Both the position numbers and the translations under genes were made by a program. Below the pieces are notes generated by a model, which worked only from the letters and a program-made list of their open reading frames with translations, did no database searches and was not told the DNA's origin. Shown here one piece after another: positions 35,301-46,679 of a DNA stretch of 64,000 bases. Numbering within the stretch: the first letter of the stretch is position 1; every line of letters starts with the position of its first letter. Origin of the DNA: Bimastos eiseni (taxonomy: Eukaryota; Annelida; Clitellata; Crassiclitellata; Lumbricidae); contig OY365814.1 of the NCBI GenBank assembly GCA_959347315.1, forward strand, positions 28,962,902 to 29,026,901. The letters run 5' to 3'.

Positions 35301-38300
35301 AACAAATTTCCTTTGCTGTTTATTTGCTATTTAAAATTTTTATGGTTAAAAACAAATTCTTAAAGCATATTCACAGTTGAATTGATTGCAATCTTAAACT
35401 CCCAAGCTTATGAAGTAGTGACCCACAAATCACAGATTTTCAATTGGATCGAATCATGAGTTGAATCAGTTTGATATTCATTTAAATTCAATTGTTTTCC
35501 CAAATTTCAAAAATTTTGAAGAAACAAAGTCTCTGTTGTGTTAAATTTTGCAAATGGCTCAAGTCTCCATCAGATTGCAACTATAGTTGATGACTTTTTT
35601 GTCTGTAGGCAACCAATGATGTCATTACGCTTGTGCCCAAGACGACAGGCGCCGAGATGGCAGCTGCGGTCGCCTCTTGCAAGAAGGCATATGCTGACTG
35701 GTCTAAGACGACCATTCTGACACGACAACAGCATATGTTTAGGTTGCAGAATCTGGTCAGACAGAATCTGGTGAGTCAGTGAACAGCCCTTTTGTAGAAC
35801 TATTTCCATGTAATTCTGTTGCAACTGAATTTTAATGCATGTGAAAATGTCCACGTGTTTCTATAGCTATGCGACCCTGCTAATTTGTCTGTCAATTGTT
35901 TGGCTGAGGGTCTTCATTACCACAGTTTGTTTGAATGGTGGTTGTGCCTTTTAAGAGCCTTGTGTATGGACTGTAATTGTAATTGAACAGTTATATTGCA
36001 CTGCTCTAGTCTATTCCTAGTGTATGGATGGTAATTGTAAATGAACATTTATATAGCACTACTCGGATATGCTCGGCTTAAAACTGTTCATTTTAGCTGT
36101 GCCGGGGTTGGGAGCGCTCATGAGTAACCTTCATGGGGCGCTATATAAATTTAATGAATGAATGAATTAACACCGAGGCGCTCCCTACCCAAATCAGTGT
36201 TGACTCTTCAGATAGTCTTCAGGCATTTCCGATGCAGGGTAAGAGGAAGAGTGAGGAGCTCAAGCCACAGTTCCCGCAGAGGATGGTTCAGCTGCTTGGC
36301 TTCCTTGAGATTTATATCTTACGTACTCTTGCAACTTCCTGATGACCGAGGAGGATATATTCTGTGTTTAATGCGAAAATTTTGTCTTCTAAACTCGATT
36401 TTTCACTGCCTTTTGTTTTGTCAAAAGTCGGTCAACCATCTGGAAGGCTCAAATTCTTCTCAAATAGGTGATGTCTGCTTATTTGGTGTTTTTGATTGGT
36501 CTTAATTAGCTAGGTTTATCTTTTGCTCAGTGATGGGCACTTGAAATCGACCAAATATTTACTGATTTGCCAAAAGTCGGTAAAATTATGTCCAACTGGA
36601 TTTGTTGCTAACTAATCTGTGAAAACGTATCTTCTCTTTTTAATTAGGAAAAAATTGCGGCCAACATAACTCTTGAGCAAGGCAAGACATTGGAGGATGC
36701 GAAGGGGGACGTGATGCGTGGCCTTCGTGAGTCGATTGCTTTTTTCATATGATAGTAATAATAATTATGATAATAATGGTAAAACTAATAATAATAATAG
36801 CACTGGTTTTGTGTGTTCTTAATTAATGCAGATATTAGGTCATTTTAGTTTTTTGCTGCATGTGTTAGATACAGTGTTTGTGACGTCAGAAACTCTGTCC
36901 AGCCGCAATATTTAAAATCAGTTCTTGTTTCCAGACTTCTTATTATTATTCAATGAGGTCATCTGATTAATTATCGATTATCTATGTCTCGTCATTACTA
37001 AAACAAGAAGTGTTCTTGGCGAAAGTTTTTTTTAGTTGCTGAACCTACTTTTGGAACTCTCCTCTGTGTCTATGCTCAATCACTTGTTCCATTTCCTCTC
37101 AATGTAAAACTTTCAAGTTGCTTATTCACCACAGACTGTCCCTGTCTTACAGACAGATCTTCGGTATATTGATCTGATTGTGGCCTGGTCGATACCTCTT
37201 GCATTAGAGACAGACGCAATAGAAATTACCATCTACAATTACAATCAATGGCATTGTTTTTTGTCTTGGTAGAGGTTGTCGAACATTGCTGTAGCATAAC
37301 ATCACTGCATCTGGGTGAGGCACTTCAGAACATTGCCAAGGACATGGACACTATCACCCATCGTCAACCGCTTGGCGTCACGGCCGGCATCACACCCTTC
37401 AACTTCCCAGCCATGATTCCAATGTGGGTGAGTCAGACGAGTCCTTCATCGTCTCCTTCAAGATGTAACTACTTCGCGTCTTGTGTTTTTATTAGCTGGC
37501 TTAGTTACTTACAAAGCGAGAGCGAGAAACTAATGAGAAAATTTATAGCTTGAAGATCACTGTGCAGAATAGACTGTGAAGTTGGAAGCCTAAAATGTTT
37601 CATTCTCTGTTACTTGTTGCTTAAGTAATGAGATGTTTCTTAAATATTGAGTTCAACTGAAAAGCATTGATTCAGTTCACGACCTCAGCATCTTACAAGT
37701 TCCTTATCCAACACAGACTGATTATCTGTCTTACTTACTGATCTTCCTGGCTATTGATCTGATTACAACTTAAACTATTCTTTTGTGCATCACCCAACTG
37801 TTGATGCCTTGGTCATTTTAAGCTGGCACAAGAGAAGTTATTAATTAATTCGTTGATTCATTAATGAATTCATTCATTATCTATGAATTACAATTGCAGA
37901 TGTTTCCGATGGCATTGGTCTGTGGTAATACGATGGTATTGAAACCCTCGGAGCGTGACCCCGGTGCCACGATGCTTCTGATGCAGCTGTGCAACGAGGC
38001 TGGCCTGCCGCCCGGCACGGTCAACGTCATCCATGGAGCTCACGAAGGTAGCAAACGATTCATCTTGGCTTTACCGTCTCTGTTTATTGTTTAGAATTGT
38101 GTTTGACATGAAGTTTATTCAAATTTAATGCAGTCTATATAATTAGTTTATTATTGAATGTCTTGTGTTCTTGTCTTTATAGCTGTGACATTCATCTGTG
38201 ACAATCCGGATATCAGAGCGATATCATTCGTTGGTTCCGATCGAGCAGTGAGTATCCTCGGATACTTCTTAACTGAAAGCCGTATTGCCAAAATATGCGT

Positions 38301-41300
38301 TGTTAAGTAGAAAATGCTTAATATTATGATCTTTAAAGTTGTTGACAAGTGTTGTTAGCTAAGAAATGGAAGTGTGGTGAAATCAAAAAAAAATTAATTG
38401 TCAACTAATTAATGTATCATCTTAAGCTCTAATTCTGGTTAGTGAACTTTCATATTTAAAATTTATGGGCTGAAAGTTTTTAAAAAAGCCACGATATCAG
38501 TTTGCCGATAGACTTTTATTTTGTCCAGTTGTGATATTTTTTCCTTAGGGACGGTACATCTACGAACGTGGATCTAAGAATGGGAAGCGAGTTCAGTCGA
38601 ATATGGTACAGTTTTTGCTCTATCCTTGTTTGTGCATAATGATTGTTTGGAAATTGAAAATTCATTAATAAGGTTCATTTCTGTGTTGGTAGTTAATCAG
38701 TTTTGGATGCATATCTTAACCATAATGTATCTGAATTTGTGGCATAAGCATGTTTAAATGGTTCTCTTGTACATGTTAATATTATTTCATTATTTTAAGA
38801 GTTTAAAGTCTTCATAAATGTAAATAGACAATTTGCGTGGTGAAAAAATTCAAAGTTTCAGGGTCTTCTATGGATATTTGATTTATTACTGTGTTTATTT
38901 TCAAGTTTGAACACAACATTCATTAGTAGTATTGCTTGGTACTTTCACAGAAAGAACACTGGTGTATATGCTAAATACTTGCAGTAGTAGCAATATAATA
39001 AGTAAATGCTAGCAAGAATAAAATTTGAAAGCAATAAGAAAAGACTATTGCATGCAAAGCAGAATAAAAACACTTACTAAAATGTTTTTAAAAATTTGTT
39101 ATGACAATATCATAAAATTAGAAATATAGTATTTCTGTGTTGGGTAAATTAACTTGTGCAGTGTTGTAAAAAAAATATTAAGATCGAAAAACTAGATTTT
39201 AAGTTCTTGACGAACGACAGGTTTGCCTTCCAATTGACAGGGTGCTAAAAACCATGGTGTGATTCTACCTGATGCCAACAAGGAGGCGACACTGAACGCG
39301 TTGGTTGGTGCTGCATTTGGTGCTGCTGGACAGAGGTGCATGGCGCTTTCGACCGTCATCTGGGTTGGAGAGGCGCGAAAGTGGATTCCCGAGGTGGTAG
39401 CAAGAGCGAAGAAACTGAAGGTCAATGCAGGTCAGTAGTTTTCCCATTTTCTGTAATATATATGCATACATACATTGAGTGTGTATGTTATATACACCCT
39501 TGCTTACACACGCATGCTTATACAACTTTAGTGCATTAAATGCATGCCAACATACATTACATACCAACATACATTTCATGCCAACATACATTTCATGCCA
39601 ACATACATTGCATGCCAACATACATTGCATACCAACATACATTTCATGCCAACATACATTTCATGCCAACATACATTGCATGCCAACATACATTGCATGC
39701 CAAAATACATTGCATGCCAAAATACATTGCATGCCAACATACATTTCATGCCAACATGCATTGGATGCCATCATACATGTCATGCCAACATACATTGCTT
39801 GCCAAAATACATTGCATGCCAACATACATTGCATGCCAACATACATTGCATGCCAACATACATTGCATTTGTGTTGGCTGCGATAGCAACTGAATGCTGA
39901 GGGTTGAGTCTGATCTGTTTCCTGTTGTAGGTATGGAGCCAGGTGCTGACCTCGGACCACTGACTACCCCTCAGGCAAAGCAGAGGGTGCTGGAGCTGGT
40001 GGCAAAGGGCGTGGAGGAAGGCGCTGAGCTGCTGCTTGACGGACGAAGCCTTGTTGTCAAGGGATACGAGAAGGGTAACTTTGTGGGACCAACTGTGCTG
40101 CACAAAGTTCAGGTGGGTGTTTGATGGGTGAGTGTTTGCTGGGTGGGTGTTTGCTGGGTGGGTGTGGGGTGGTCAGGGTCATTGTTGCTGAGTTTGAAAA
40201 GCTGCTGCTGCTGATAATGATGACTGCAGTTTACCAACACCACCTAAAGGAATGGAAAGCTGGGTAGACCTTTGGTGGGGTAACGGGAATCTGTCACTGC
40301 CCGTACTGGTCTTGTGGGGTCCGTAGAGTGACATATAGCGCACTGGTGTGCAGAAAGTAGGAAACGAGTTCGATTTCCACTACCATTATGGTTGAGTAGT
40401 TTTTCTGTTTGTTTGGTTAAATGAGACGTGTAACATGATGGGCGCCTTGTATGGCTGCCAACAGTTATATTCAACTCATGTAATGATTTTTTTGTCATCA
40501 TCCGTTCATAATGTACTTGTAATCGTACTGAAGTTGCTCAGTTTGAAATTAAACGAAGATATTGTTATTAGTGTTATTAATAAAATCTGCTCTTTGTGCC
40601 ATAGTGTTACCATTTTATCTAACTCCTGATCTCTCAGGATCTGTTGCCCAGTTGTTATAACACTGGAAATGATTAGAACAGTAATTTAAATAAAACGAAT
40701 GCATTGCTTCAGTGGTAATGTGTTCATCGTTTAAGCATTGTGTTCATGGTTCATGCAATGGGTTCATTGTTCATGCAATGGGTTCATTGTTCATACATTG
40801 TGTTCATAGTTCATGCAATATGTTCATGGTTCATGCAATGTGTTCATGGTTCATGCAATATGTTGGCGGTGTCTCTCTGGTTGTGCGCCATCCTACTTGA
40901 CTGAACTGTGTTGTCCGGTGTCTGAACTCCTTTCGCATAGAGCTCTGCGCTCTTCTGCTAAAGGCCAGCTTCTGGTGTCCAGGGCCCGCTGCGTCGAGCT
41001 TTCTCAGTGGTTGGTTTGTCCACCTGGAATGGGCTCCCAGTTGCCCTCTGTCTTCCCCCTTACAATGATCACCCTACCTTTTCTAAGCTGCTAAAGTCAT
41101 TTCTTTTTGGCTGTGGCTGGGCTGGGAGCACCTCTGAGTAGTTTCCCTTGAAGAGGCGCTATTTAAATTATCGAAATGAATGAATGAATATTATTATTTT
41201 TATCGAAATTTGATACCGCCCTTCTTCCAACATCTTTTGCTCAGAAGTGCATACACATGCCTCGACAGCGCAATTGCAGTTGTACTGCAGAGCAATGGTG

Positions 41301-43990
41301 CGCGAAGGACTTGCTCAAGGTCCTTACATAGTGATTGACACCCCCGGATGAGGCTCGAACCCGTGTGCATGAACCATGAACAAATTGCATGAGCCATGAA
41401 TATGTTCATGGCTCGTGCAATATGTTCATGGTTCATGCACACGTTGCAGCACAAATGTTCTTGCTTTCTGTCCAAATAGACGAGTGGAACAATTGTTAAG
41501 AAATGATAATAGTCATTGTCTTTGTAGCCAAACATGGTCTGCTACAAGGAGGAGATCTTTGGCCCTGTTCTCTGCAGCATGGAAGCAGAAACATTGGATG
41601 ATGCTATCAACATTATCAACCATAATCCATATGGCAACGGAACGGCCATTTTTACGACGAACGGAGCGACGGCGCGGAAATTCGCGGAGAAGATTGACGT
41701 TGGTCAGGTAGTGTGCGCGTCTTGCTGTATCGAGATAAGGATCGATTGGTTCGTGTTTGATGAGAGAAGAATCAGATGCAATAGTTTGTCTGTCTGTCTG
41801 TCTGTTTATCTTTCTATATGTCTGTCTGTCTGTTTGTATGTCTGTATACATGTCTATGTTCGTGTTTGTATTTCTGACTGTCTGTGAGCATGTATGTGTA
41901 CGTCTGTCTGGGTGTCTGTTTTTGACTGTCTGTATTGTATGTGATTATTTTAATCTGTCTGTGTGTGTGTTTCTGACTCTCCGCCCTTCTGTCTGTCTGT
42001 GTGTGTCTGCTTGCGTCTGTCTTATTGATGATGTCTTGTAATAGGTTTTCATTCTGTGGCGTACTGTCTTTGCGATCCAATGCTTATAGATTTGAACCTG
42101 ATGAATGAAGGGAATCTGTGAAATCCGTGGAAAGTTGTCTCACATTTGTTGTGCATGTCACTTCAGATTTACAGGCCTTCTATGTTTTTTAAGTGCAATT
42201 AATGGAATAAAGAAACTGTTTAATAGTACGTTATCCAGAGTCGATTGCATAATGACATTATGTACGAACAGTGTTGCTTCAGTTTGAATCAATTTTAAAC
42301 AACCGCACAACATTATCATTATTGTTATTAATTATTGATTAGTAACTATTAGTAACTTCTATAGTGTTAATTAGTCACTTAGATAGTGTTAATTAGTAGC
42401 TTCTATTGTGTTAATTAGTAATTTCTTTAGTGTTAGTGACTTATATAGTGTTAATTAGTAACTTCTCTAGTGTTAATTTGTAACTTGTATAGTGTTAACT
42501 AATAACTTCTATAGTGTTAATTAGTGACTTCTATAGTGGCAGTTTCTATTTCACATCACATCGACCGATGGCACAGAATGAGGTTAGTGTTTAGAGACGA
42601 TCTGAGTGTGTTGATGTTTGTACATGATCTGCTTCCCAATTGTTCTTTTAGATCGGAGTTAATGTTCCAATTCCTGTTCCGCTGCCCATGTTCTCCTTTA
42701 CCGGTTCTCGAGCTTCCTTCCTTGGTGACACAAATTTCTACGGAAAGCAGGTGTGCGGTATCATACTTCTCTTATGAATTGTTTTGTATTGTATTTAAGC
42801 ATCTTTAAAGCGCCTCTAGTAGGGTGAACCCTTCAGAAACGCGTCCAGTGCGCAAGACCCCGTGGGAAGGAGCAGGTTTTGAGAAAGATGAAAGAGGGTT
42901 ACTTAGGATATATTTGGCCCTATTATCGTACAGATTTGTTCCGGTTTAGATGAGTTTAGAGTGACAGACAGGTTTGCACATGCATGCATTGACGTCTCTG
43001 TGGGTGAACCAGACCCTGCTGACTGTCTTTTCAAGTTTGTCCAAGCAGTGTTCACTGACTGATGCATGTTTATAATGACATTTGATATAATTTATGTTGG
43101 CATTTGAAGCACCAATGAATAGTCAATCAATCAAAAGTGTTTTATTGTAACCAACAACAAAACATCTCACGATATGCACAAGCAAATTTATTTTGGCTTC
43201 AATGGGAGCCCCAGAAGAGATGCGAATCCCGCTAAATAGGGACCCCCTTGTAGCAACTATATCACACTGTGATGCTTAATACATTTTCCTAGTGAATAAA
43301 AAACTGAAATAAATCTTGTCGAGCGCATTTTATGCGTTGAAGCACTTTGATTGCATTCAATTCCGCGACTGTTAGGCATCACTGCAACAGGTGTTCTTGT
43401 TTGAGCTCAGAGTCGCAAGTTGTCTGCATGATATAAAAGAGCTATAAAAGAAATCGTGACAAGGCTATAACATACCGTAAAGTATACTAAAATCTGCTTT
43501 GTGCTTCTTGCCAGGAAAATACTCGACTCGTTTGAAACGAACAAATTTCACAAAATTGTTTTATTAAATTGCATGTTATTTGCATATACATACAACCAAA
43601 GACACTATATACAACTAAGATGCAGTTTATGTAAATAAGTTTATTTAACTAAATATTTTCCACATTCTAAGTCAAATTTTACAGTCTGTTATTGTTAGGT
43701 TCAGTGCAGGATTTTATGAATGTGTCTTGTTTATCTAAAGCCTACTTAACTCACTGTGAAAATATCGCTTTGTCTTGATTTAGGTAAGGCTGTCTAATTC
43801 TAGGCTTTTATTCTGGCATACTGAAGAGTAAGCCACATTGTTGTACATTCATAATGCTTGGATGCTACTGTTGCTGAATTTCTAGGGCATCAACTTCTAT
43901 ACTCAGACGAAGACCATCACTCAGCTGTGGCGTTCAGAAGATGCGGAGGTTGGGGCAGGTGCATCGACCGTCATGCCAGTCCAACGTTAG
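32390..43990 (+). CDS. ALDH6A1: Methylmalonate-semialdehyde dehydrogenase (CoA-acylating), mitochondrial, 14 exons
   Basis: Exons: 32390-32431, 32931-32978, 34195-34269, 35609-35770, 36648-36726, 37273-37427, 37900-38047, 38183-38247, 38549-38605, 39241-39430, 39931-40112, 41528-41707, 42652-42750, 43886-43990. All introns are GT-AG and phases close exactly, giving 528 residues (human about 535). The ATG sits in CAAAATGG. The enzyme oxidises methylmalonate and malonate semialdehydes to propionyl- and acetyl-CoA in valine and thymine breakdown. Residues 1-30 form a basic, Ser-rich mitochondrial presequence. Conserved parts: [11 protein letters not shown] (Asn179), [13 protein letters not shown], catalytic Cys310 in [15 protein letters not shown] (Glu410) and the C-terminal [15 protein letters not shown] signature. 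Asn276 (SNMGAKNHG) stands where hydrolytic ALDHs carry the general-base Glu, as expected for this CoA-dependent family. Introns carry minisatellites and transposon debris. Confidence 0.97.
33725..33960 (-). mobile_element. CR1-like LINE 3' end in intron 2
   Basis: Minus-strand translation gives [20 protein letters not shown] and [17 protein letters not shown], the usual C-terminal end of a CR1-type ORF2. It is almost the same as the copy at 55620. Confidence 0.65.
34340..34480. repeat. AT-rich ATT/TA block, intron 3
   Basis: (TTA)n at about 34359-34400 and TA/TG dinucleotides at 34425-34475. Confidence 0.7.
34574..34630 (+). repeat. SINE-like segment, copy 1 (intron 3)
   Basis: AAAGGACTCGCTCAAGGTCC, then TACGTAATGA. 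It aligns with 41302-41365 and recalls the CTTGCTCAAGGTC core of MIR/CORE-SINEs. Confidence 0.4.
35985..36160 (+). mobile_element. Short element with LINE-type tail, intron 4
   Basis: Opens with GAACATTTATATAGCACTAC near 36038 and closes with TTGGGAGCGCTCATGAGTAA and GGGGCGCTATATAAATTTAA. The tail (GAATGAAT) resembles CR1 3' ends in this window. Confidence 0.5.
39542..39864. repeat. 17-bp minisatellite, intron 10
   Basis: Nineteen head-to-tail units of GCATGCCAACATACATT with few substitutions and no spacers. It begins 111 bp after exon 10 and ends 66 bp before exon 11. Confidence 0.97.
40721..40864. repeat. 20-bp minisatellite, intron 11
   Basis: Seven exact-length units of TGTTCATGGTTCATGCAATG type. 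Confidence 0.95.
40880..41200 (+). mobile_element. CR1-like LINE 3' end, intron 11
   Basis: The translation includes [20 protein letters not shown], then [10 protein letters not shown] after a frameshift (usual: AAWNSLPxxLR), then the tail GGGAGCACCTCTGAGTAG and GAGGCGCTATTTAAATTATC, with ATGAATGAATG at the end. A 5'-truncated, decayed copy. Confidence 0.65.
41302..41361 (+). repeat. SINE-like segment, copy 2 (intron 11)
   Basis: GAAGGACTTGCTCAAGGTCC, then TACATAGTGATTGAC and GGCTCGAACCCG. The last part recalls a tRNA-derived B box. It matches 34574. Confidence 0.45.
41362..41443. repeat. 82-bp palindrome, intron 11
   Basis: Two 41-bp arms, reverse complementary at all but about three positions and meeting without a loop. 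The arms consist of the same GTTCATGGTTCATGCA unit as the 20-bp minisatellite at 40721. Confidence 0.9.
41785..42010. repeat. (CTGT)n degenerate repeat, intron 12
   Basis: CTGT/TGTGT tetranucleotides with many substitutions. Confidence 0.85.
42350..42538. repeat. 22-bp minisatellite, intron 12
   Basis: Eight to nine diverged units of AGTAACTTCTATAGTGTTAA type. Confidence 0.85.
43125..43270. mobile_element. Possible LINE 3'-end fragment, intron 13
   Basis: TTTTATTGTAACC, then GGAGCCCCAGAAGAGATGCG and TAAATAGGGACCCCCTTG, similar in layout to 18325-18500. Confidence 0.3.
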
Positions 43991-44413
43991 CCATCTGGAG
44001 AGGTCATGAAAATCGAGTTGAATGTGCCTTGCTTATTTTTTAAGAAGAACTGAGTTAGCTGAATAACGATATAATGTTTTCGTATAGTGAGGATCACCTA
44101 TATTCATGCAATTACATTAGTTTTTATGTACCATATTCTGGCAATGGGTTATGTGACATATTGTAACAATGTGTTATGTTATGTAACATCATCACATTGT
44201 TTTGTGTGGCATATCACATTGTGTAACATATCGTAGCACGGTTCTTGTGGGAGTTGCTATAATCGATAGTGAATTCAGTAAATGATCTGCTCTTTCATTC
44301 GTTCTAAGTTTTGCTCTGAGTATCATTTGCTTATTGCAGACTATTGTTTGAATTTGTATATGTAATTGGATGCTGATTTTTTCAATGGTCATGGTTAGTA
44401 CCCTTAACAGAGA

Positions 44414-44738
44414 TTGAACAAGGTGGGGGAACCTGTGGTCTAGTCCTGTGGATTCCCACTAACAAAGGCTGCTGTTAGAGGATGGTTGAGACAAAAGTGT
44501 GTGATCGTAATCGTGAACTCCACATTTATAAAGCCCTGCTTTAACGATGAAAGCATACTGCAAGTGACAGATAAACTAATGAAGCTTGTTGTTATGGCAG
44601 CGCTTTATAAATTTTGAGTATAAGATTACGATTGCACACCTTTATCTCAACCATCCTCTAATTTTTATCTCTCTAATTACAGCCTTTGTGAGTAGAAATT
44701 TGCAGGACTAGTCCACAGGTCCCCTCACTTCGTCCAGG
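44414..44738. mobile_element. Foldback/MITE element with long inverted arms
   Basis: The left arm (about 44414-44555) and right arm (about 44600-44738) are reverse complements in long blocks: AACCTGTGG, CTAGTCCTG, AACAAAGGCTG, TTAGAGGATGGTTGAGA, ATCGTAATC and ATTTATAAAGC. The unpaired centre is only about 45 bp. No coding frame. It lies 424 bp downstream of the ALDH6A1 stop. Confidence 0.75.
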
Positions 44739-44869
44739 CTCTGCTATGACGCTCGTTTATTTACGAGCACTGTGTCAAGTCAGAAGAGTTATCCAGAGAT
44801 AATCAAGGGAGTATCAGAGTCCCAAGTTCTGGCAGAAGTCGTTTACAGGAGACTTCTGTTATGGCGCTG

Positions 44870-44960
44870 GTCCGGTCCTTCCACTCTGCGGCCTACGATG
44901 GATTTTAAGTGGTTCAGGTTATGTTCCATCTGCATAAAAACCACTGCAGAGTTCGTTCAG
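44870..44960 (+). repeat. Imperfect palindromic repeat, copy 1
   Basis: GATTTTAAGTGGTTCAGG, then AAAAACCACTGCAGAGTTCG. Partner copy at 45798-45860. GTGGTT and AACCAC form inverted ends. Confidence 0.45.
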
Positions 44961-45797
44961 ACATTTGATCTGATATTCACTGTTTTTCGTCTTTATTGGT
45001 GCATGCTAATCTACTGATTATTCCTGGTGTATAAATTATGAGATTAACGAATTGGGAGTCGTCTATAAAGTACGCTCGCAATGAGGGATAGGTAGAGTTC
45101 GTCCCAATGCAGGGAATTGTAAAAAAAATTGCAATACAATGTGTGCCTTGAACACCAACTTCAGCACAGGATGGTAGAAGTCGGTACATACTAAATTGGT
45201 TCATCATTAGCAATGCTCCATCGCAGACGGTTCCGTTACGATTTCATTGGGAACTTTGGAAAAATATTTAAAAGAACGACACAGGTTCGATTTGACTGAC
45301 AAAAATAGTGGAAAGGAAAAGTCATTTGATGCATATTATTACTATTGGTCTGTGCCGCCATATCGCAAGAGCCTTATGGCCAGTTTTTCTTCTAATTCGA
45401 ACGTATGCAAATGGAGCGTAAGGCCAATTATGACATCGAGTTAGGGACGGGTCTAAAATAAGTCCTTATTTGCGGACGTTGTTTATGGCCAGCCTCTGTA
45501 CATGAATGATTTGCTATTTTGTGCTAGGACAATCTGCTGAAAAACGTTTTTCAGAAATCGGGACATTTCTGTGTTTGTCATATATTTGGATCAAAGAAAT
45601 AAATATTACATACAATATATTTTCTCAGAATTGATCTTTTAGAACCTGTAAAAAGATAGAGTTCAGAAGGGGTTGAATACATTATTTAAAGGTCATTAGC
45701 AAACTGATAATATTGAAATCTGTTTTCACATTTGAGGTTGACAGGTATAAGACTTCAGTAAGTTCAGTTAGCTATCTGCTTATCTAACATACCGTAA

Positions 45798-45860
45798 GAC
45801 GGATTTTTAGTGGTTCAGTAGACGTTTTAGTCCGTTAAAACCACTGCAAAACGTACTAAT
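45798..45860 (+). repeat. Imperfect palindromic repeat, copy 2
   Basis: GGATTTTTAGTGGTTCAGTA, then GTTAAAACCACTGCAAAACG. It matches 44908-44960. Confidence 0.5.
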
Positions 45861-46024
45861 CTACTAAAGGACTAACGTCAATATGGTGGCTATTCAGTAG
45901 GTCATGTACAAAAGGCAACTTCCTCGGCACAAAATAACCGTTCTGAATACTAGGATTCCGCCTACTGCATTTCTGAGAAAAAATTGCTCATCATTAAGAG
46001 CACGGATTACGGTGGTAGTGTTGG

Positions 46025-46056
46025 CTATGATGATGATGATGATGATGATGATTGTC
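46025..46056. repeat. (GAT)n microsatellite
   Basis: Pure GAT run of about 30 bp. Confidence 0.9.
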
Positions 46057-46254
46057 ATTCTACTGCTGGCAGTGCCATCCATATATATGGCGGTTGGTCG
46101 TGGAGTCGTGTCTGTAGGCTACGTATAAGACGTTCGACGGTGCGAAGGATAAATCACGCGAGTCTCCCTTTCATGTATCGGCCAATAGCTGTCTTGCATC
46201 CAAAAAAACGGAGAAATTAGGGTTACAGAGTTCGTGTCGATTTCGACAACAACA

Positions 46255-46520
46255 GACTAATGAGTGACCGGGTGAATGAAGGAACGAAACGAGTGAATGA
46301 ATGATTGAACGAATGAATGAATGAAGGAACGAACGAGTGATTGATTGAATGAATGAAGGAATGATTGAATGAATGAATGAAGGAACGAACAAGTGATCAC
46401 GATTGACTGAACGAGTGAATGATTGATTGATTGATTGAAGCAACGAACGAGTGAATGACTGATTGAACGAGTAAATGAACGAGCGGGTGAATTAATGAAG
46501 CGGTGAACTTGTAAACGAAT
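46255..46520. repeat. (GAAT)/(GAAC) tetranucleotide repeat
   Basis: Degenerate GAATGAAC repeats over about 260 bp. Confidence 0.9.
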
Positions 46521-46679
46521 GCTGATGCGTAGAATGAGTAAATGGGTGAATGACTACGTTGATGAAGGAACTAATGAAGCTGTCTGGCAAGATTACAGAT
46601 GAAAGCATGACGACGCTTCGAGGTGAATCTAGTGTTAGCAGAATTCCAGTGAATGTCTTTTTGTCTCCCTGTATACATG

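Noticed and set aside
39542..39864. CRISPR-like regular repeat array
   Set aside because: Units of 17 bp are contiguous without spacers and lie in a eukaryotic intron, so it is a minisatellite.
40350..40400. tRNA-like B box (GAGTTCGATTTCC)
   Set aside because: No matching A box at the right distance and no cloverleaf. At most an old SINE trace. The same applies to GGCTCGAACCCG at 41353 and GGTTCGATTTGAC at 45283.
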